Shown: positions 16,882 through 26,684 of the stretch, piece after piece
Layout: every line of letters starts with the position of its first letter
Position numbering within the stretch: the stretch's first letter is position 1
From: Massilia horti
GTDB lineage: Bacteria > Pseudomonadota > Gammaproteobacteria > Burkholderiales > Burkholderiaceae_D
Length of the DNA stretch: 64,000 bases
Assembly (NCBI RefSeq): GCF_004614195.1
Contig: NZ_SPUM01000007.1
Coordinates: 33,330-97,329 of the forward strand
Reading direction: 5' to 3'
Position numbers and translations under genes: made by a program
The notes under the pieces: model-generated
What the model was told of the DNA's origin: nothing
Databases searched by the model: none
Seen by the model: only the letters and a program-made list of their open reading frames with translations

Positions 16882-17196
16882 TCAGCGTGGCAACAGCGTC
16901 AACAGGGTGACGAACATGCCGCCGAAACCGAGCACCATGGTAATGGCCATGGTGGCCATCCAGCGCGACAGACGCGCGCTTTCGGCACGGATCTCTGCCT
17001 TGAGTTCGGCCTTGGTTTCCGCAAGTTTGGTCATGAACTCGCCCCTGAGTTCCGCCAGGTCGGTCTTGGTGGCCAGCAGGGGCAGGATGGTGTCGAAGCG
17101 GGTTTCGAGGATTGTGACCCGGCGATCGAGCATGCGCTCATCCTCGCTGCGCAGGGGGCCAGGGGCCGCGGTTTGGGGTTCGCTAGGCATGATCAC
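16882..17196 (-). CDS. Coiled-coil/TM small protein, tandem paralogue 3
   Basis: 104 residues. The layout is: a Pro-rich N-terminus, the conserved block RVTILETRFDTILPLLATK, a Lys/Glu/Ala-rich amphipathic region of about 40 residues that should form a coiled coil, and a single C-terminal transmembrane helix (MAITMVLGFGGMFVTLLTLL). It is the third copy of a tandem triplication and overlaps the second by 4 bases. The layout resembles short tail-anchored phage-type XhlA-like or DUF1640-like proteins, but no family can be named with assurance. Confidence 0.7.
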   Translation of the reverse strand: MIMPSEPQTAAPGPLRSEDERMLDRRVTILETRFDTILPLLATKTDLAELRGEFMTKLAETKAELKAEIRAESARLSRWMATMAITMVLGFGGMFVTLLTLLPR

Positions 17197-17522
17197 AAAG
17201 GCGCCAGCTTAAGCAGCGCAGCCAATATGCCGCCGAAACCGAGCGCCATGGTAATGACCATCGTTGCCATCCAGCGCGACTGACGTGCGCTTTCGGCGCG
17301 AATCTGTTCCTTGAGTTCAGCTTTAATCTGCGCGAGTTTGGCCTCGAGTTCGGCGAACCTGGCCCTGAATTCGCCCCTCAGTTCCGCCAGGTCGGCTTTC
17401 GTGGCGAGCATGGGCAGGATGGTGTCGAAGCGGGTTTCGAGGATCGTGACACGGCGATCGAGCATGCGCTCGTCCTCGCTGCGCGGAGGGCCGGGGGCCG
17501 CGGTTTCGCGTTCGGTAGTCAT
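17193..17522 (-). CDS. Coiled-coil/TM small protein, tandem paralogue 2
   Basis: 109 residues, clearly homologous to its neighbours. It shares SEDERMLDRRVTILETRFDT with paralogue 3 and the C-terminal WMATMVITMALGFGGILAAL membrane helix. The central coiled-coil region is the longest of the three, with an added ELEAKLAQIK stretch. Its stop overlaps the start of paralogue 3 (ATGA), so translation is coupled, and only 2 bases separate it from paralogue 1. Tail-anchored inner-membrane topology is likely. Function unknown. Confidence 0.7.
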   Translation of the reverse strand: MTTERETAAPGPPRSEDERMLDRRVTILETRFDTILPMLATKADLAELRGEFRARFAELEAKLAQIKAELKEQIRAESARQSRWMATMVITMALGFGGILAALLKLAPL

Positions 17523-17524
17523 GA

Positions 17525-17788
17525 TCAGAAAGGCGCCACTTTAAGCAGCGCAGCGATCATTCCGGCGAAGCCAATTACCATCGTGATGAACATGGTCGCC
17601 ACCCAGCGCGATAGACCGTTAATTTCCGATTTAAACTCGGCTTTCAGTTCCGCCCTCAGCTCTGCCAGATCGGCCTTGGTGGCCAAGGTCGGCAGGATCG
17701 TGTCGAAGCGCGTCTCCAGGATCGTCAGCCGGCGATCCAGTTGGTACGGATCGGGTTCATGTGCGGCGTAACGCTCGTTTGTGGCCAT
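17525..17788 (-). CDS. Coiled-coil/TM small protein, tandem paralogue 1
   Basis: 87 residues, the first and shortest of three tandem paralogues. It has the conserved QLDRRLTILETRFDTILPTL block, the ATKADLAELRAEL coiled-coil start and the membrane helix FITMVIGFAGMIAALL. The N-terminus (MATNERYAAHEPDPY) differs from the other two. It is 68 bases from the rho terminator and has its own presumptive promoter there. The three form one operon with paralogues 2 and 3. Function unknown. Confidence 0.7.
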   Translation of the reverse strand: MATNERYAAHEPDPYQLDRRLTILETRFDTILPTLATKADLAELRAELKAEFKSEINGLSRWVATMFITMVIGFAGMIAALLKVAPF

Positions 17789-17856
17789 GTCGTCCCCATG
17801 CGAAAGCGCTCATTGTTTCAAAGCGAGGGCCGGGCGCATGGATGCACATGGTAGCG

Positions 17857-17888
17857 AACAAAAGAAAAGGGCGGCACACGCCGCCCTT
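17857..17888 (-). terminator. Intrinsic terminator of rho
   Basis: The stem AAGGGCGGC / GCCGCCCTT with a 4-base loop at 17867-17888 is followed on the minus strand by TTTTCTTTTG. It lies 23 bases beyond the rho stop codon. Confidence 0.88.
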
Positions 17889-17911
17889 GTTGCCGATGCT
17901 GCCGGTCGGCG

Positions 17912-19174
17912 TTAGCCGCCGCGGCGCATCAGGTCGAAGAACTCGGTATTGTTCTTCGTCGCACGCATCTTGTCGAGGATGAACTCCATCGCCTCGATCT
18001 CGTCCATCGAGTACAGCAGCTTGCGCAGAATCCAGATCTTCTGCAGCTGGTCCGGCTTGATCAGGAGTTCCTCGCGGCGGGTGCCAGACTTGTTCAGGTT
18101 GATCGCCGGGTACACGCGCTTCTCGGCCAGACGGCGCTCCAGGTGCACTTCCATGTTGCCGGTGCCCTTGAATTCCTCGTAGATCACGTCGTCCATGCGC
18201 GAACCGGTTTCGATCAGCGCGGTGGCGACGATGGTCAGCGAGCCGCCTTCCTCGACGTTACGTGCCGCGCCGAAGAAGCGCTTCGGACGCTGCAGCGCGT
18301 TGGCGTCGACACCGCCGGTGAGCACCTTGCCCGAAGCCGGAATCACCGTGTTGTAGGCGCGCGCCAGACGGGTGATCGAGTCCAGCAGGATCACCACGTC
18401 CTTCTTCATCTCGACCAGGCGCTTGGCTTTTTCCAGCACCATCTCGGCGACCTGCACGTGGCGCGTGGCCGGTTCGTCGAAGGTCGAGGCGACCACTTCG
18501 CCGCGCACCGAACGCTGCATCTCGGTCACTTCCTCGGGACGCTCGTCGATCAGCAGCACGATCAGGGTCACGTCCGGGTGGTTGGCGGTGATCGCGTGCG
18601 CGATGTGCTGCAGCATCACCGATTTGCCCGACTTGGGCGAGGCGACCAGCAGGCCGCGCTGGCCCTTGCCGATCGGCGAGATCAGGTCGACGATACGGCC
18701 GGTGATGTTCTCGGCGCCGTTCATGTCGCGCTCCAGGCGCAGCGGCTCCTGCGGGTGCAGCGGGGTCAGGTTTTCGAACAGGATGCGGTGCTTGGACGCT
18801 TCCGGCGATTCCCCGTTGACCTTGTCCACCTTGACCAGCGCGAAATAGCGTTCGCCATCCTTCGGGGTACGCACTTCACCCTCGATCGAGTCGCCGGTAT
18901 GCAGGTTGAAGCGGCGAATCTGAGACGGCGAGATGTAGATGTCGTCGGTCGAGGCCATGTAGCTCGCATCGGGCGAACGCAGGAAGCCAAAACCGTCCGG
19001 CAGCACTTCCAGCGCGCCGTCGCCGAAAATCTGTTCGCCCTGTTTCGCGCGTTTCTTCAGGATGGCGAACATCAGTTCTTGTTTGCGCAGGCGAGCTGCG
19101 TTGTCGATATCGAGGCCGATCGCCATCTCCAGCAGCGCGGAGACGTGCATTGCCTTCAGTTCAGAGAGGTGCAT
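17912..19174 (-). CDS. rho: Transcription termination factor Rho
   Basis: 420 residues, the standard bacterial length. The N-terminal RNA-binding domain (residues 1-125) includes the RNP motif DGFGFLRSP. The RecA-like motor has the Walker A site SPKSGKS, Walker [14 protein letters not shown], the Q-loop region with [11 protein letters not shown], and the C-terminal [15 protein letters not shown]. As a hexameric ATP-dependent RNA translocase it releases RNA polymerase at rut sites. Gene order trxA-rho is conserved in proteobacteria. The 136-base leader between trxA and rho would be the place of autogenous attenuation, but no specific element was recognised there. Confidence 0.98.
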   Translation of the reverse strand: MHLSELKAMHVSALLEMAIGLDIDNAARLRKQELMFAILKKRAKQGEQIFGDGALEVLPDGFGFLRSPDASYMASTDDIYISPSQIRRFNLHTGDSIEGEVRTPKDGERYFALVKVDKVNGESPEASKHRILFENLTPLHPQEPLRLERDMNGAENITGRIVDLISPIGKGQRGLLVASPKSGKSVMLQHIAHAITANHPDVTLIVLLIDERPEEVTEMQRSVRGEVVASTFDEPATRHVQVAEMVLEKAKRLVEMKKDVVILLDSITRLARAYNTVIPASGKVLTGGVDANALQRPKRFFGAARNVEEGGSLTIVATALIETGSRMDDVIYEEFKGTGNMEVHLERRLAEKRVYPAINLNKSGTRREELLIKPDQLQKIWILRKLLYSMDEIEAMEFILDKMRATKNNTEFFDLMRRGG

Positions 19175-19310
19175 GTGTTGGGTCCCGTGACGGGAAAATA
19201 AGGTAGGGGAGGGAGCTGCGTGGGTTAATCAAACTGGGAAGGCACCAGGGTTGGCGTCCTCCCCGTCCGGATATGGCGGCAGTGCCTTGCGCGCTGCCGC
19301 CGCTATGGTA

Positions 19311-19637
19311 TCAGATATTGCTGTCGATGAAGGAGGTCAACTGGCCCTTTGCCATCGCGCCCACCTTCTGCGCCGCCGCGACACCGTTCTTGAACAGGAT
19401 CAGGGTCGGGATGCCGCGGATGCCGAACTTGGCCGGCACCGCCTGGTTGGCGTCGACGTCCATCTTGGCGATGGTGATCTTGCCGTCGTATTCCTTGGCC
19501 ACTTCCTCGAGGATCGGGGCGATCATTTTGCAGGGACCGCACCACTCGGCCCAGAAATCGACCAGAACCGGGCGCTCGGACTTGAGCACGTCGGCTTCGA
19601 AAGATGCATCGCTGATGTGTTTGATGTTTTCGCTCAT
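19311..19637 (-). CDS. trxA: Thioredoxin 1
   Basis: 108 residues with the active-site [10 protein letters not shown] and the cis-Pro loop GIPTLILF, full length for TrxA. It is the cytoplasmic dithiol reductant for ribonucleotide reductase, methionine sulfoxide reductase and others, recycled by thioredoxin reductase. It is followed on the same strand by rho. A G/C-rich hairpin at about 19272-19300 lacks a T tract, so read-through into rho is likely. The 220 bases upstream hold the promoter region and no further gene. Confidence 0.98.
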   Translation of the reverse strand: MSENIKHISDASFEADVLKSERPVLVDFWAEWCGPCKMIAPILEEVAKEYDGKITIAKMDVDANQAVPAKFGIRGIPTLILFKNGVAAAQKVGAMAKGQLTSFIDSNI

Positions 19638-19856
19638 GTTTTCCTCAATGAGAGGTAAGGATCAAATAACGCCTGCAGCGCCGTGAACTGGGGCGCTCGG
19701 CCGTGCTTCCGCTAACTATAGACCGGATGCAACACAATGGTGGAGGCAAAGTGTGCAACAACAAAGTTGGAAGGGCGGCAAGAGGACGACAGGCGGGGAA
19801 TTAGCGGGAATAATAACCTATTTTGCTGAAAAGTGTTCGGCCGTTTGTACAAAATC

Positions 19857-20252
19857 TTAACACATCACGATTGCGCGCAACTGCTCGATGTCGATCGGCT
19901 TGCGGAACACGCCCGTCACGCGCAGGCCGAACACCCGCGCCAGCTCGTGTGCCGCCTCGCGCACGCCCGCCTCCATGCCCGACAGCAGCACCACGCGCCC
20001 GGAAAAGCCCTGGCTTGCCGCCGCCTGCAGGAACTCGATGCCATCCATCTCGGGGATGGCCAGGTCGCAGATCAAGAGGTCCGGCGCGCGGGACGCCAGC
20101 GCCGCCAGCGCGGACCTGGCCTCGGTTTCGGCGATCACCTCGAACGGGCCCAGCGCAGCGAGCATGTCGGCCAGCAGTGCAAGCACGAAAGGATCGTCAT
20201 CGAGCAGCAGCACGCGCGGGGCGCGCCCGGCCGGTTCGGCGGATGTTGTCAT
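19857..20252 (-). CDS. Stand-alone response-regulator receiver protein
   Basis: 131 residues forming one CheY-like receiver domain with no output domain. The acidic pocket is DDD at residues 18-20, the phospho-acceptor Asp is in LLICDLAIPEMDG, the Ser switch is in VVLLSGME and the conserved Lys is in VFRKPID. It should accept phosphate from an unlinked histidine kinase and act by protein contact. No kinase or phosphotransferase lies nearby. The gene is isolated between trxA and hutC. Confidence 0.85.
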   Translation of the reverse strand: MTTSAEPAGRAPRVLLLDDDPFVLALLADMLAALGPFEVIAETEARSALAALASRAPDLLICDLAIPEMDGIEFLQAAASQGFSGRVVLLSGMEAGVREAAHELARVFGLRVTGVFRKPIDIEQLRAIVMC

Positions 20253-20346
20253 ACGAATGGTATCGCTGGGATAGGGACCAGCTGGTCATTATCGCGGAGT
20301 TTCCCGGCGTAGGATAGTGTCCGCGCCAACTTTATTGATGAGAATG

Positions 20347-21063
20347 TCAGACGCTGCCGGTGAACTGGCACAACTGCCCCGGATGCCACATCGTGACCAC
20401 CGACGCCACCCGGCCGGCCGAGGTGGTCTTGCGCTTGAGGACCAGGCAGCAGGCGTGCGGCTCGATCGCCAGCATTTCGGCGATTTCGCGCGGCGCCGGC
20501 AGCGCCTCGATGCTGTAGGTCGCCCCCTGCAGCGGCGCGGCCGCCATCAGGTGCTCGTTGGGCGTGACGACCGAGAAATCCTGTTCCAGGTAGGCCGGCG
20601 CGCAGTCCGGGTTGACCCAGCGGTCCTCGACCTGGATCGGCACATCGTTCTCGAAATGGATGATCACCGAATGGAACAGGCGTGCGTCCGCGGTCAGCCA
20701 GAACTGGCTTGCCAGCGCCTCGCCGGCGTTTGCCGCTTCCAGGAGCCGCAGGCGGCTGCGGTGGGCTCGTCCGCGGGCGCGGATCTCGTCGGCGATGTTG
20801 CGGATCTCGACCAGCGTCGTCTGGTACTTGCGCGCCGCGACAAAAGTGCCCGAACCCTGGCGCCGCACCAGCACCTGTTCGGCGGTGAGCTCGCGCACCG
20901 CGCGGTTGACTGTCATGCGCGAGACGCCGAACTGGCGCACCAGCGCCTGCTCGGAAGGCACCAGGTCGCCCTCCTTCCAGCGTCCGGAAGCGATTTCGCC
21001 TACCAGGTAATCCTTGATGCGCCGGAAAATGGGAGCGCTGTCTTGCGCAATCTGATCGTCCAA
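20347..21063 (-). CDS. hutC: Histidine-utilisation repressor HutC (GntR/UTRA family)
   Basis: 238 residues if translation starts at TTG 21063, which has GGAG 7 bases upstream and yields the family N-terminus (M)DDQIAQDSAPIF. The ATG-started frame extending to 21651 runs through ada and is not credible. The GntR winged helix (about residues 12-75, VPSEQALVRQFGVSRMTVNRA) is followed by a UTRA ligand domain with the typical TYSIEALPA and C-terminal MWHPGQLCQFTGS. HutC proteins repress hut genes and are released by urocanate. A matching palindrome lies in the hutU promoter at 24883-24898. Unusually, the gene is about 3.9 kb away from the operon. Confidence 0.9.
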   Translation of the reverse strand: MDDQIAQDSAPIFRRIKDYLVGEIASGRWKEGDLVPSEQALVRQFGVSRMTVNRAVRELTAEQVLVRRQGSGTFVAARKYQTTLVEIRNIADEIRARGRAHRSRLRLLEAANAGEALASQFWLTADARLFHSVIIHFENDVPIQVEDRWVNPDCAPAYLEQDFSVVTPNEHLMAAAPLQGATYSIEALPAPREIAEMLAIEPHACCLVLKRKTTSAGRVASVVTMWHPGQLCQFTGSV

Positions 21064-21201
21064 ACTACTCTCCGAGTGCAGGCCGGGTAAGCGCGGCCGA
21101 AGACCGGATTCTAGCACTGCCGATTCGAAAGCAAGACCCGGGGTGCCGGATCGGCGCGCCGCCGCTAGGATCAGGTCATTGCAAACGAAAGAGGAAGTGC
21201 C

Positions 21202-22269
21202 ATGCAACCAGCAACCTCCACAGGCTTTGCCAGCGACGACGAGCGCTGGGCGGCCGTGTGCCGCCGCGACGCTCAAGCGGACGGCGTTTTTTATTATTCT
21301 GTGCGCAGCACCGGCGTGTACTGCCGTCCGTCGTGCCCGTCGCGGCCGGCGCGGCGCGAGAACGTCGCCTTTCACGCCAGCGCTGCGCTGGCCGAGGCGG
21401 CCGGCTTTCGACCCTGCCTGCGCTGCCGCCCGACGCTGCCGCCGCTTAAGCAGCGCCAGGCCGAGGCGGTGGCGCGCGCCTGCCGCCTGATCGACGAAGC
21501 CGAGGACGAACTGGATCTGGCGGCCCTGGCACAAGCCTGCGGGATCAGCCGTTTCCACCTGCACCGGCTGTTCAAGGCGCACACGGGAATCACGCCCAAG
21601 GCCTATGCGGCGGCGCGCCGCGCCGAGCGCGTGCGCCAGCAGCTGGCGCAAGGGGCGAGCGTGACCGAAGCCGTGTACGAGGCGGGATTTAATTCGAGCG
21701 GACGCTTTTATGCGGAGGCGAACGGCATGCTGGGCATGACGCCGACGCGCTTTCGGGCCGGCGGGCAGGGCGAGGCGATCCGCTTCGCGGTGGCTGGCTG
21801 CTCACTGGGCGCGATTTTGGTCGCCGCCACCGGCAAGGGAATCTGCGCGATCCTGATCGGCGACGAGCCGGAGCCACTGGTGCGCGACTTGCAGGACCGC
21901 TTTCCGAACGCCGAACTGCGCGGCGCCGAAAGCGACTTCGAGCGCACGGTGGCGCAGGTGGTCGGTTTCGTCGAGGCGCCCGGAATTGGCCTGTCCCTGC
22001 CGCTGGACGTACGCGGCACCGCGTTCCAGCAGCGCGTGTGGCAGGCGCTGCGCGAGATCCCGGCCGGGCAGACGGTCAGCTACGCCGAACTGGCACAGCG
22101 TGTCGGCCTGCCATCGGGCGCGCGAGCGGTGGCCGGCGCCTGCGCCGCCAACCCGGTCGCGGTGGCGATTCCCTGCCACCGGGTGGTGCGCAACGACGGC
22201 TCGATCTCCGGCTACCGCTGGGGCGTCGAGCGCAAAAAGGTGCTGCTCGAGCGGGAGCGGGCCAAGTGA
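21202..22269 (+). CDS. ada: Bifunctional DNA methylphosphotriester / O6-methylguanine methyltransferase and regulator Ada
   Basis: 355 residues with the full Ada layout. The N-terminal zinc domain has four Cys (GVYCRPSC and FRPCLRC) that accept a methyl group from phosphotriesters. An AraC-type HTH follows at about residues 90-180 (ACGISRFHLHRLF; YEAGFNSSGRFY). The C-terminal methyltransferase domain carries the suicide-cysteine motif IPCHRVV. It repairs alkylated DNA and, when methylated, activates its own regulon. The gene is divergent from hutC across 138 bases. Its TGA overlaps the GTG of the oxygenase gene, so the adaptive-response proteins are translated together. Confidence 0.96.
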   Translation: MQPATSTGFASDDERWAAVCRRDAQADGVFYYSVRSTGVYCRPSCPSRPARRENVAFHASAALAEAAGFRPCLRCRPTLPPLKQRQAEAVARACRLIDEAEDELDLAALAQACGISRFHLHRLFKAHTGITPKAYAAARRAERVRQQLAQGASVTEAVYEAGFNSSGRFYAEANGMLGMTPTRFRAGGQGEAIRFAVAGCSLGAILVAATGKGICAILIGDEPEPLVRDLQDRFPNAELRGAESDFERTVAQVVGFVEAPGIGLSLPLDVRGTAFQQRVWQALREIPAGQTVSYAELAQRVGLPSGARAVAGACAANPVAVAIPCHRVVRNDGSISGYRWGVERKKVLLERERAK

Positions 22270-22955
22270 GCGCGATCGACTGGGAGCGCGTCGGCGCCGA
22301 GCTGGACGACTTCGGCTGCGCCGTCATCCCCGGGCTGCTGACGCCCGGCGAGTGCGCGGCCTACCTGGCGAGCTATGCGAACGCCAGCCTGTTCCGCAGC
22401 CGGATCGTCATGGAACGCCATGGCTTCGGGCGCGGCGAGTACCAGTACTTTGCCTACCCGTTGCCCGCGCCACTGGCACGGCTGCGCACCGCGCTCTACC
22501 CGCCGCTGGCGCAGATCGGCAACCGCTGGCAGCGCGCGTTGGGGCAGGACGAGCGCTTTCCCGCGACTCATGCCGACTACCTCGCGCGCTGCCACGCCGC
22601 CGGGCAGCTGCGGCCCACGCCGCTGCTGCTCAAGTACGGGGCGCTCGACTACAACTGCCTGCACCAGGACCTGTACGGCGAGCTGGTGTTCCCGCTGCAG
22701 GTCGCGGTCCTGCTGTCGCGGCCCGGCGCCGACTTCACCGGCGGTGAGTTCGTGCTGACCGAGCAGCGCCCGCGCATGCAATCGCGCGCCGAGGTGGTTC
22801 CGCTGGAGCAGGGCGACGCGGTGGTCTTCCCCGTGCACCACCGCCCCGTGAACGGCACGCGCGGCGTCTACCGGGTCAACATGCGCCACGGAGTGAGCAG
22901 GATCAGGAGCGGCAACCGGTACACCCTGGGCGTGATCTTCCACGACGCGGCGTAG
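22266..22955 (+). CDS. 2-oxoglutarate/Fe(II) oxygenase coupled to ada
   Basis: 229 residues starting at GTG 22266, whose GTGA overlaps the ada stop. The double-stranded beta-helix core shows the iron motif as HQDLYGE (His-x-Asp) and a distal Arg in the GVYRVNMRHG / NRYTLG region that should bind 2-oxoglutarate. Members next to ada are assumed to take part in alkylation damage repair in the AlkB manner. The sequence, however, resembles the wider prolyl-hydroxylase-like 2OG group more than classic AlkB, so the name alkB is not assigned. Cytoplasmic; no signal peptide. Confidence 0.8.
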   Translation: MSAIDWERVGAELDDFGCAVIPGLLTPGECAAYLASYANASLFRSRIVMERHGFGRGEYQYFAYPLPAPLARLRTALYPPLAQIGNRWQRALGQDERFPATHADYLARCHAAGQLRPTPLLLKYGALDYNCLHQDLYGELVFPLQVAVLLSRPGADFTGGEFVLTEQRPRMQSRAEVVPLEQGDAVVFPVHHRPVNGTRGVYRVNMRHGVSRIRSGNRYTLGVIFHDAA

Positions 22956-22971
22956 ACCGGTAAGTGTGGGT

Positions 22972-23050
22972 TTCGTAGGGTGCGCACCTGTGCGCACGCG
23001 GAGCAAACTCTGCGCAACCGTACAGCGTGCGCTACAGCACACCCTACGAA
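22972..23050. repeat. REPIN-like inverted repeat, copy A
   Basis: Ends with TTCGTAGGGTG and its exact complement CACCCTACGAA. The left arm shares CGTAGGGTGCGCACCTGTGCGCACGCG (in 22974-23002) with copies at 54772 and 56922, whereas the interior and right arm have diverged. It lies between the 2OG oxygenase and the amidohydrolase gene. Confidence 0.8.
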
Positions 23051-23181
23051 CTTCCCCCGGCTTTCAGCCGAGCCGATGCGCGGCGAGTTGACCATTGCGC
23101 AAACTTCTATACACTCTGCTCTTTGTTTGTGCGTCCCCGACCAAGGGCCCGCCACCTCACGAGTACGGAGAAGAATAGAGA

Positions 23182-24855
23182 ATGCGCCTGCGTCAGATCC
23201 CCCTGCAATGTTCCATGTTCCTGGCCGCCTTCGGGGCCGCCGCGGCAGCCTGCGCGACCACGGTCATCGATAACGCCAACGGCTATACCCTCAACAATAA
23301 AGGCGACCTGGTGCAGTTCGCGTCGTTCGCGTTCGACGACAATGGGCGCCTCATCGCGGTGGGGAGCGGCGCCGAGGTCGCCGCCAAGGCGCCGGGCGCG
23401 CGCCACGTCGACATGAAAGGACGCACCGTGCTGCCGGGCCTGATCGACGCGCACGGCCACGTGTTCGGCCTGGGCGGCGTGCTGACCCAGCTCGATTTGT
23501 CCGCTACCACCTCGCTTGCCAAAGCGCTCAAGGCCATCGGCGACTACGCGCGCGCCAACCCGAAGCACGCCTGGCTGCTCGGACGCGGCTGGAACCAGGA
23601 AAACTGGAAGCTGGGCCGCTTTCCCACTGCCGCTGAGCTGGATGGCGTGGTAGGCGAGCGCCCGGTATGGCTGCAGCGCGTTGACGGTCATGCCGGCTGG
23701 GCCAACAGCCGCGCGCTGGCGGCGGCGGGCATCACCAGGGACACGCTAGACCCGGTCGGCGGCAAGATCATGCGCGATGCGAACGGCAACCCGACCGGAG
23801 TGCTGGTCGACGCCGCCAAGGAACTGGTCAACAAGGTGGTGCCGCAGCAGACCGAGGCCGAGGCGCGCAATGTCCTCGACCAGGCGCTGGCGCAGCTTGC
23901 GCGCGTGGGCCTGACCAGCGTGCACGACGCCGGCATTGGCGTGGCCGAGGACAAGCTGTACCGCGACTACGCCGACCACGGCAAGCTGACCGTGCGCGTC
24001 TACGGCATGATCGGCGGCACCGGCGCCGACTTCGACCAGTTGTCGAAGGACGGCCCGCTCAAGAGCTACGCGAACGACATCTACGCGCTGCGCGCGGTCA
24101 AGCTGTATTCCGACGGCGCGCTCGGCAGCCGCGGCGCAGCCCTGATCGCGCCCTACAGCGACGAGCCGTCCTCGCACGGCCTGCTGTTCCAGAGCGACGC
24201 CCAGATCGACGCCATGATGACCAAGGCGATGAAGAAGGGCTACCAGGTCAACGTGCATGCGATCGGCGATGCCGGCAACCGCCAGGTCCTGAACGTCTAT
24301 CAGAAGGAGCTCGGCCCGACCGGAAGCAGCGCCCAGCGCCACCGCATCGAGCACGCCCAGGTGGTGGCCCTGGAGGACATCCCGCGCTTCAAATCACTCG
24401 GCATCATCCCCTCGATGCAGCCGACCCATGCGACGTCGGACAAGAACATGGCCGAGCAGCGCGTCGGCTCCGAGCGCATCAAGGGCGCCTATGCCTGGCG
24501 CACCTTCCTGCACCAGGGCTCGCGCATCGCCTGCGGTTCCGATTTCCCGGTCGAGTCGCCCAACCCGTTCTTTGGCATCCACGCCGCGGTCACCCGCCAG
24601 GACGCGCATGGGCAGCCGATCGCTGGCTGGTATCCCGAGCAGGAGATGTCGCTCAAGGAGGCGCTGCGCTGCTTTACCCTTGACGCAGCTTACGCCGGCC
24701 ACCAGGAAAACGCATTAGGCTCGCTGGAGCCGGGCAAGTGGGCCGATTTCATCGTGATCGATCGCGACCTGTTCAAGATGCCGGCCTACGACATCCACCA
24801 GACCGGCGTGCTCGAAACCTGGGTTGCCGGCCGGCAGGTGTACAAGAAGAAATGA
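23182..24855 (+). CDS. Exported amidohydrolase (YtcJ-like, amidohydrolase 3 family)
   Basis: 557 residues with a Cys-containing hydrophobic signal sequence (MFLAAFGAAAAACA). The metal motif GLIDAHGHVF is near residue 95, and later landmarks are VKLYSDGALGSRGA, NVHAIGDAGN and ACGSDFPVES, ending with GKWADFIVIDRD. This pattern belongs to the YtcJ/N-substituted formamide deformylase-like branch of the amidohydrolases, whose natural substrates are mostly unknown. It precedes the hut operon but is separated from hutU by a dedicated promoter. The predicted location is periplasmic or lipid-anchored. Hydrolysis of an amide or cyclic amide is inferred; the substrate is not. Confidence 0.82.
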   Translation: MRLRQIPLQCSMFLAAFGAAAAACATTVIDNANGYTLNNKGDLVQFASFAFDDNGRLIAVGSGAEVAAKAPGARHVDMKGRTVLPGLIDAHGHVFGLGGVLTQLDLSATTSLAKALKAIGDYARANPKHAWLLGRGWNQENWKLGRFPTAAELDGVVGERPVWLQRVDGHAGWANSRALAAAGITRDTLDPVGGKIMRDANGNPTGVLVDAAKELVNKVVPQQTEAEARNVLDQALAQLARVGLTSVHDAGIGVAEDKLYRDYADHGKLTVRVYGMIGGTGADFDQLSKDGPLKSYANDIYALRAVKLYSDGALGSRGAALIAPYSDEPSSHGLLFQSDAQIDAMMTKAMKKGYQVNVHAIGDAGNRQVLNVYQKELGPTGSSAQRHRIEHAQVVALEDIPRFKSLGIIPSMQPTHATSDKNMAEQRVGSERIKGAYAWRTFLHQGSRIACGSDFPVESPNPFFGIHAAVTRQDAHGQPIAGWYPEQEMSLKEALRCFTLDAAYAGHQENALGSLEPGKWADFIVIDRDLFKMPAYDIHQTGVLETWVAGRQVYKKK

Positions 24856-24875
24856 GCCCGGGGGCGTAAAATGAG

Positions 24876-24904
24876 TTGACGCGGTTGTATAGACAACCTA
24901 GACT
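24876..24904 (+). promoter_or_regulatory. hut operon promoter with embedded HutC operator
   Basis: A sigma-70-type promoter is visible: TTGACG at 24876-24881, a 17-base spacer and TAGACT at 24899-24904. The spacer contains the palindrome GGTTGTATAGACAACC (24883-24898), of the TTGTATA-type symmetry bound by HutC. Repressor bound there would block RNA polymerase. The hutU start follows 60 bases later with AAGGAG before ATG. Confidence 0.75.
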
Positions 24905-24964
24905 CGGCATTCACGATCATGCGAGAGGCCTCGCATGCCCACCTGTTATTCGTAAGGAGCCGTG

Positions 24965-26677
<1,713 letters not shown>

Positions 26678-26684
26678 GGAAGTT

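Noticed and set aside
19272..19300. Terminator between trxA and rho
   Set aside because: A G/C hairpin exists but it lacks a T tract on the minus strand.
20347..21651. 434-codon frame that would extend HutC
   Set aside because: The extra N-terminus is antisense to ada and has no similarity; a TTG at 21063 with GGAG gives the family N-terminus.
22980..23040. Possible promoter or sRNA in repeat A
   Set aside because: The symmetry is explained by the dispersed inverted repeat family.
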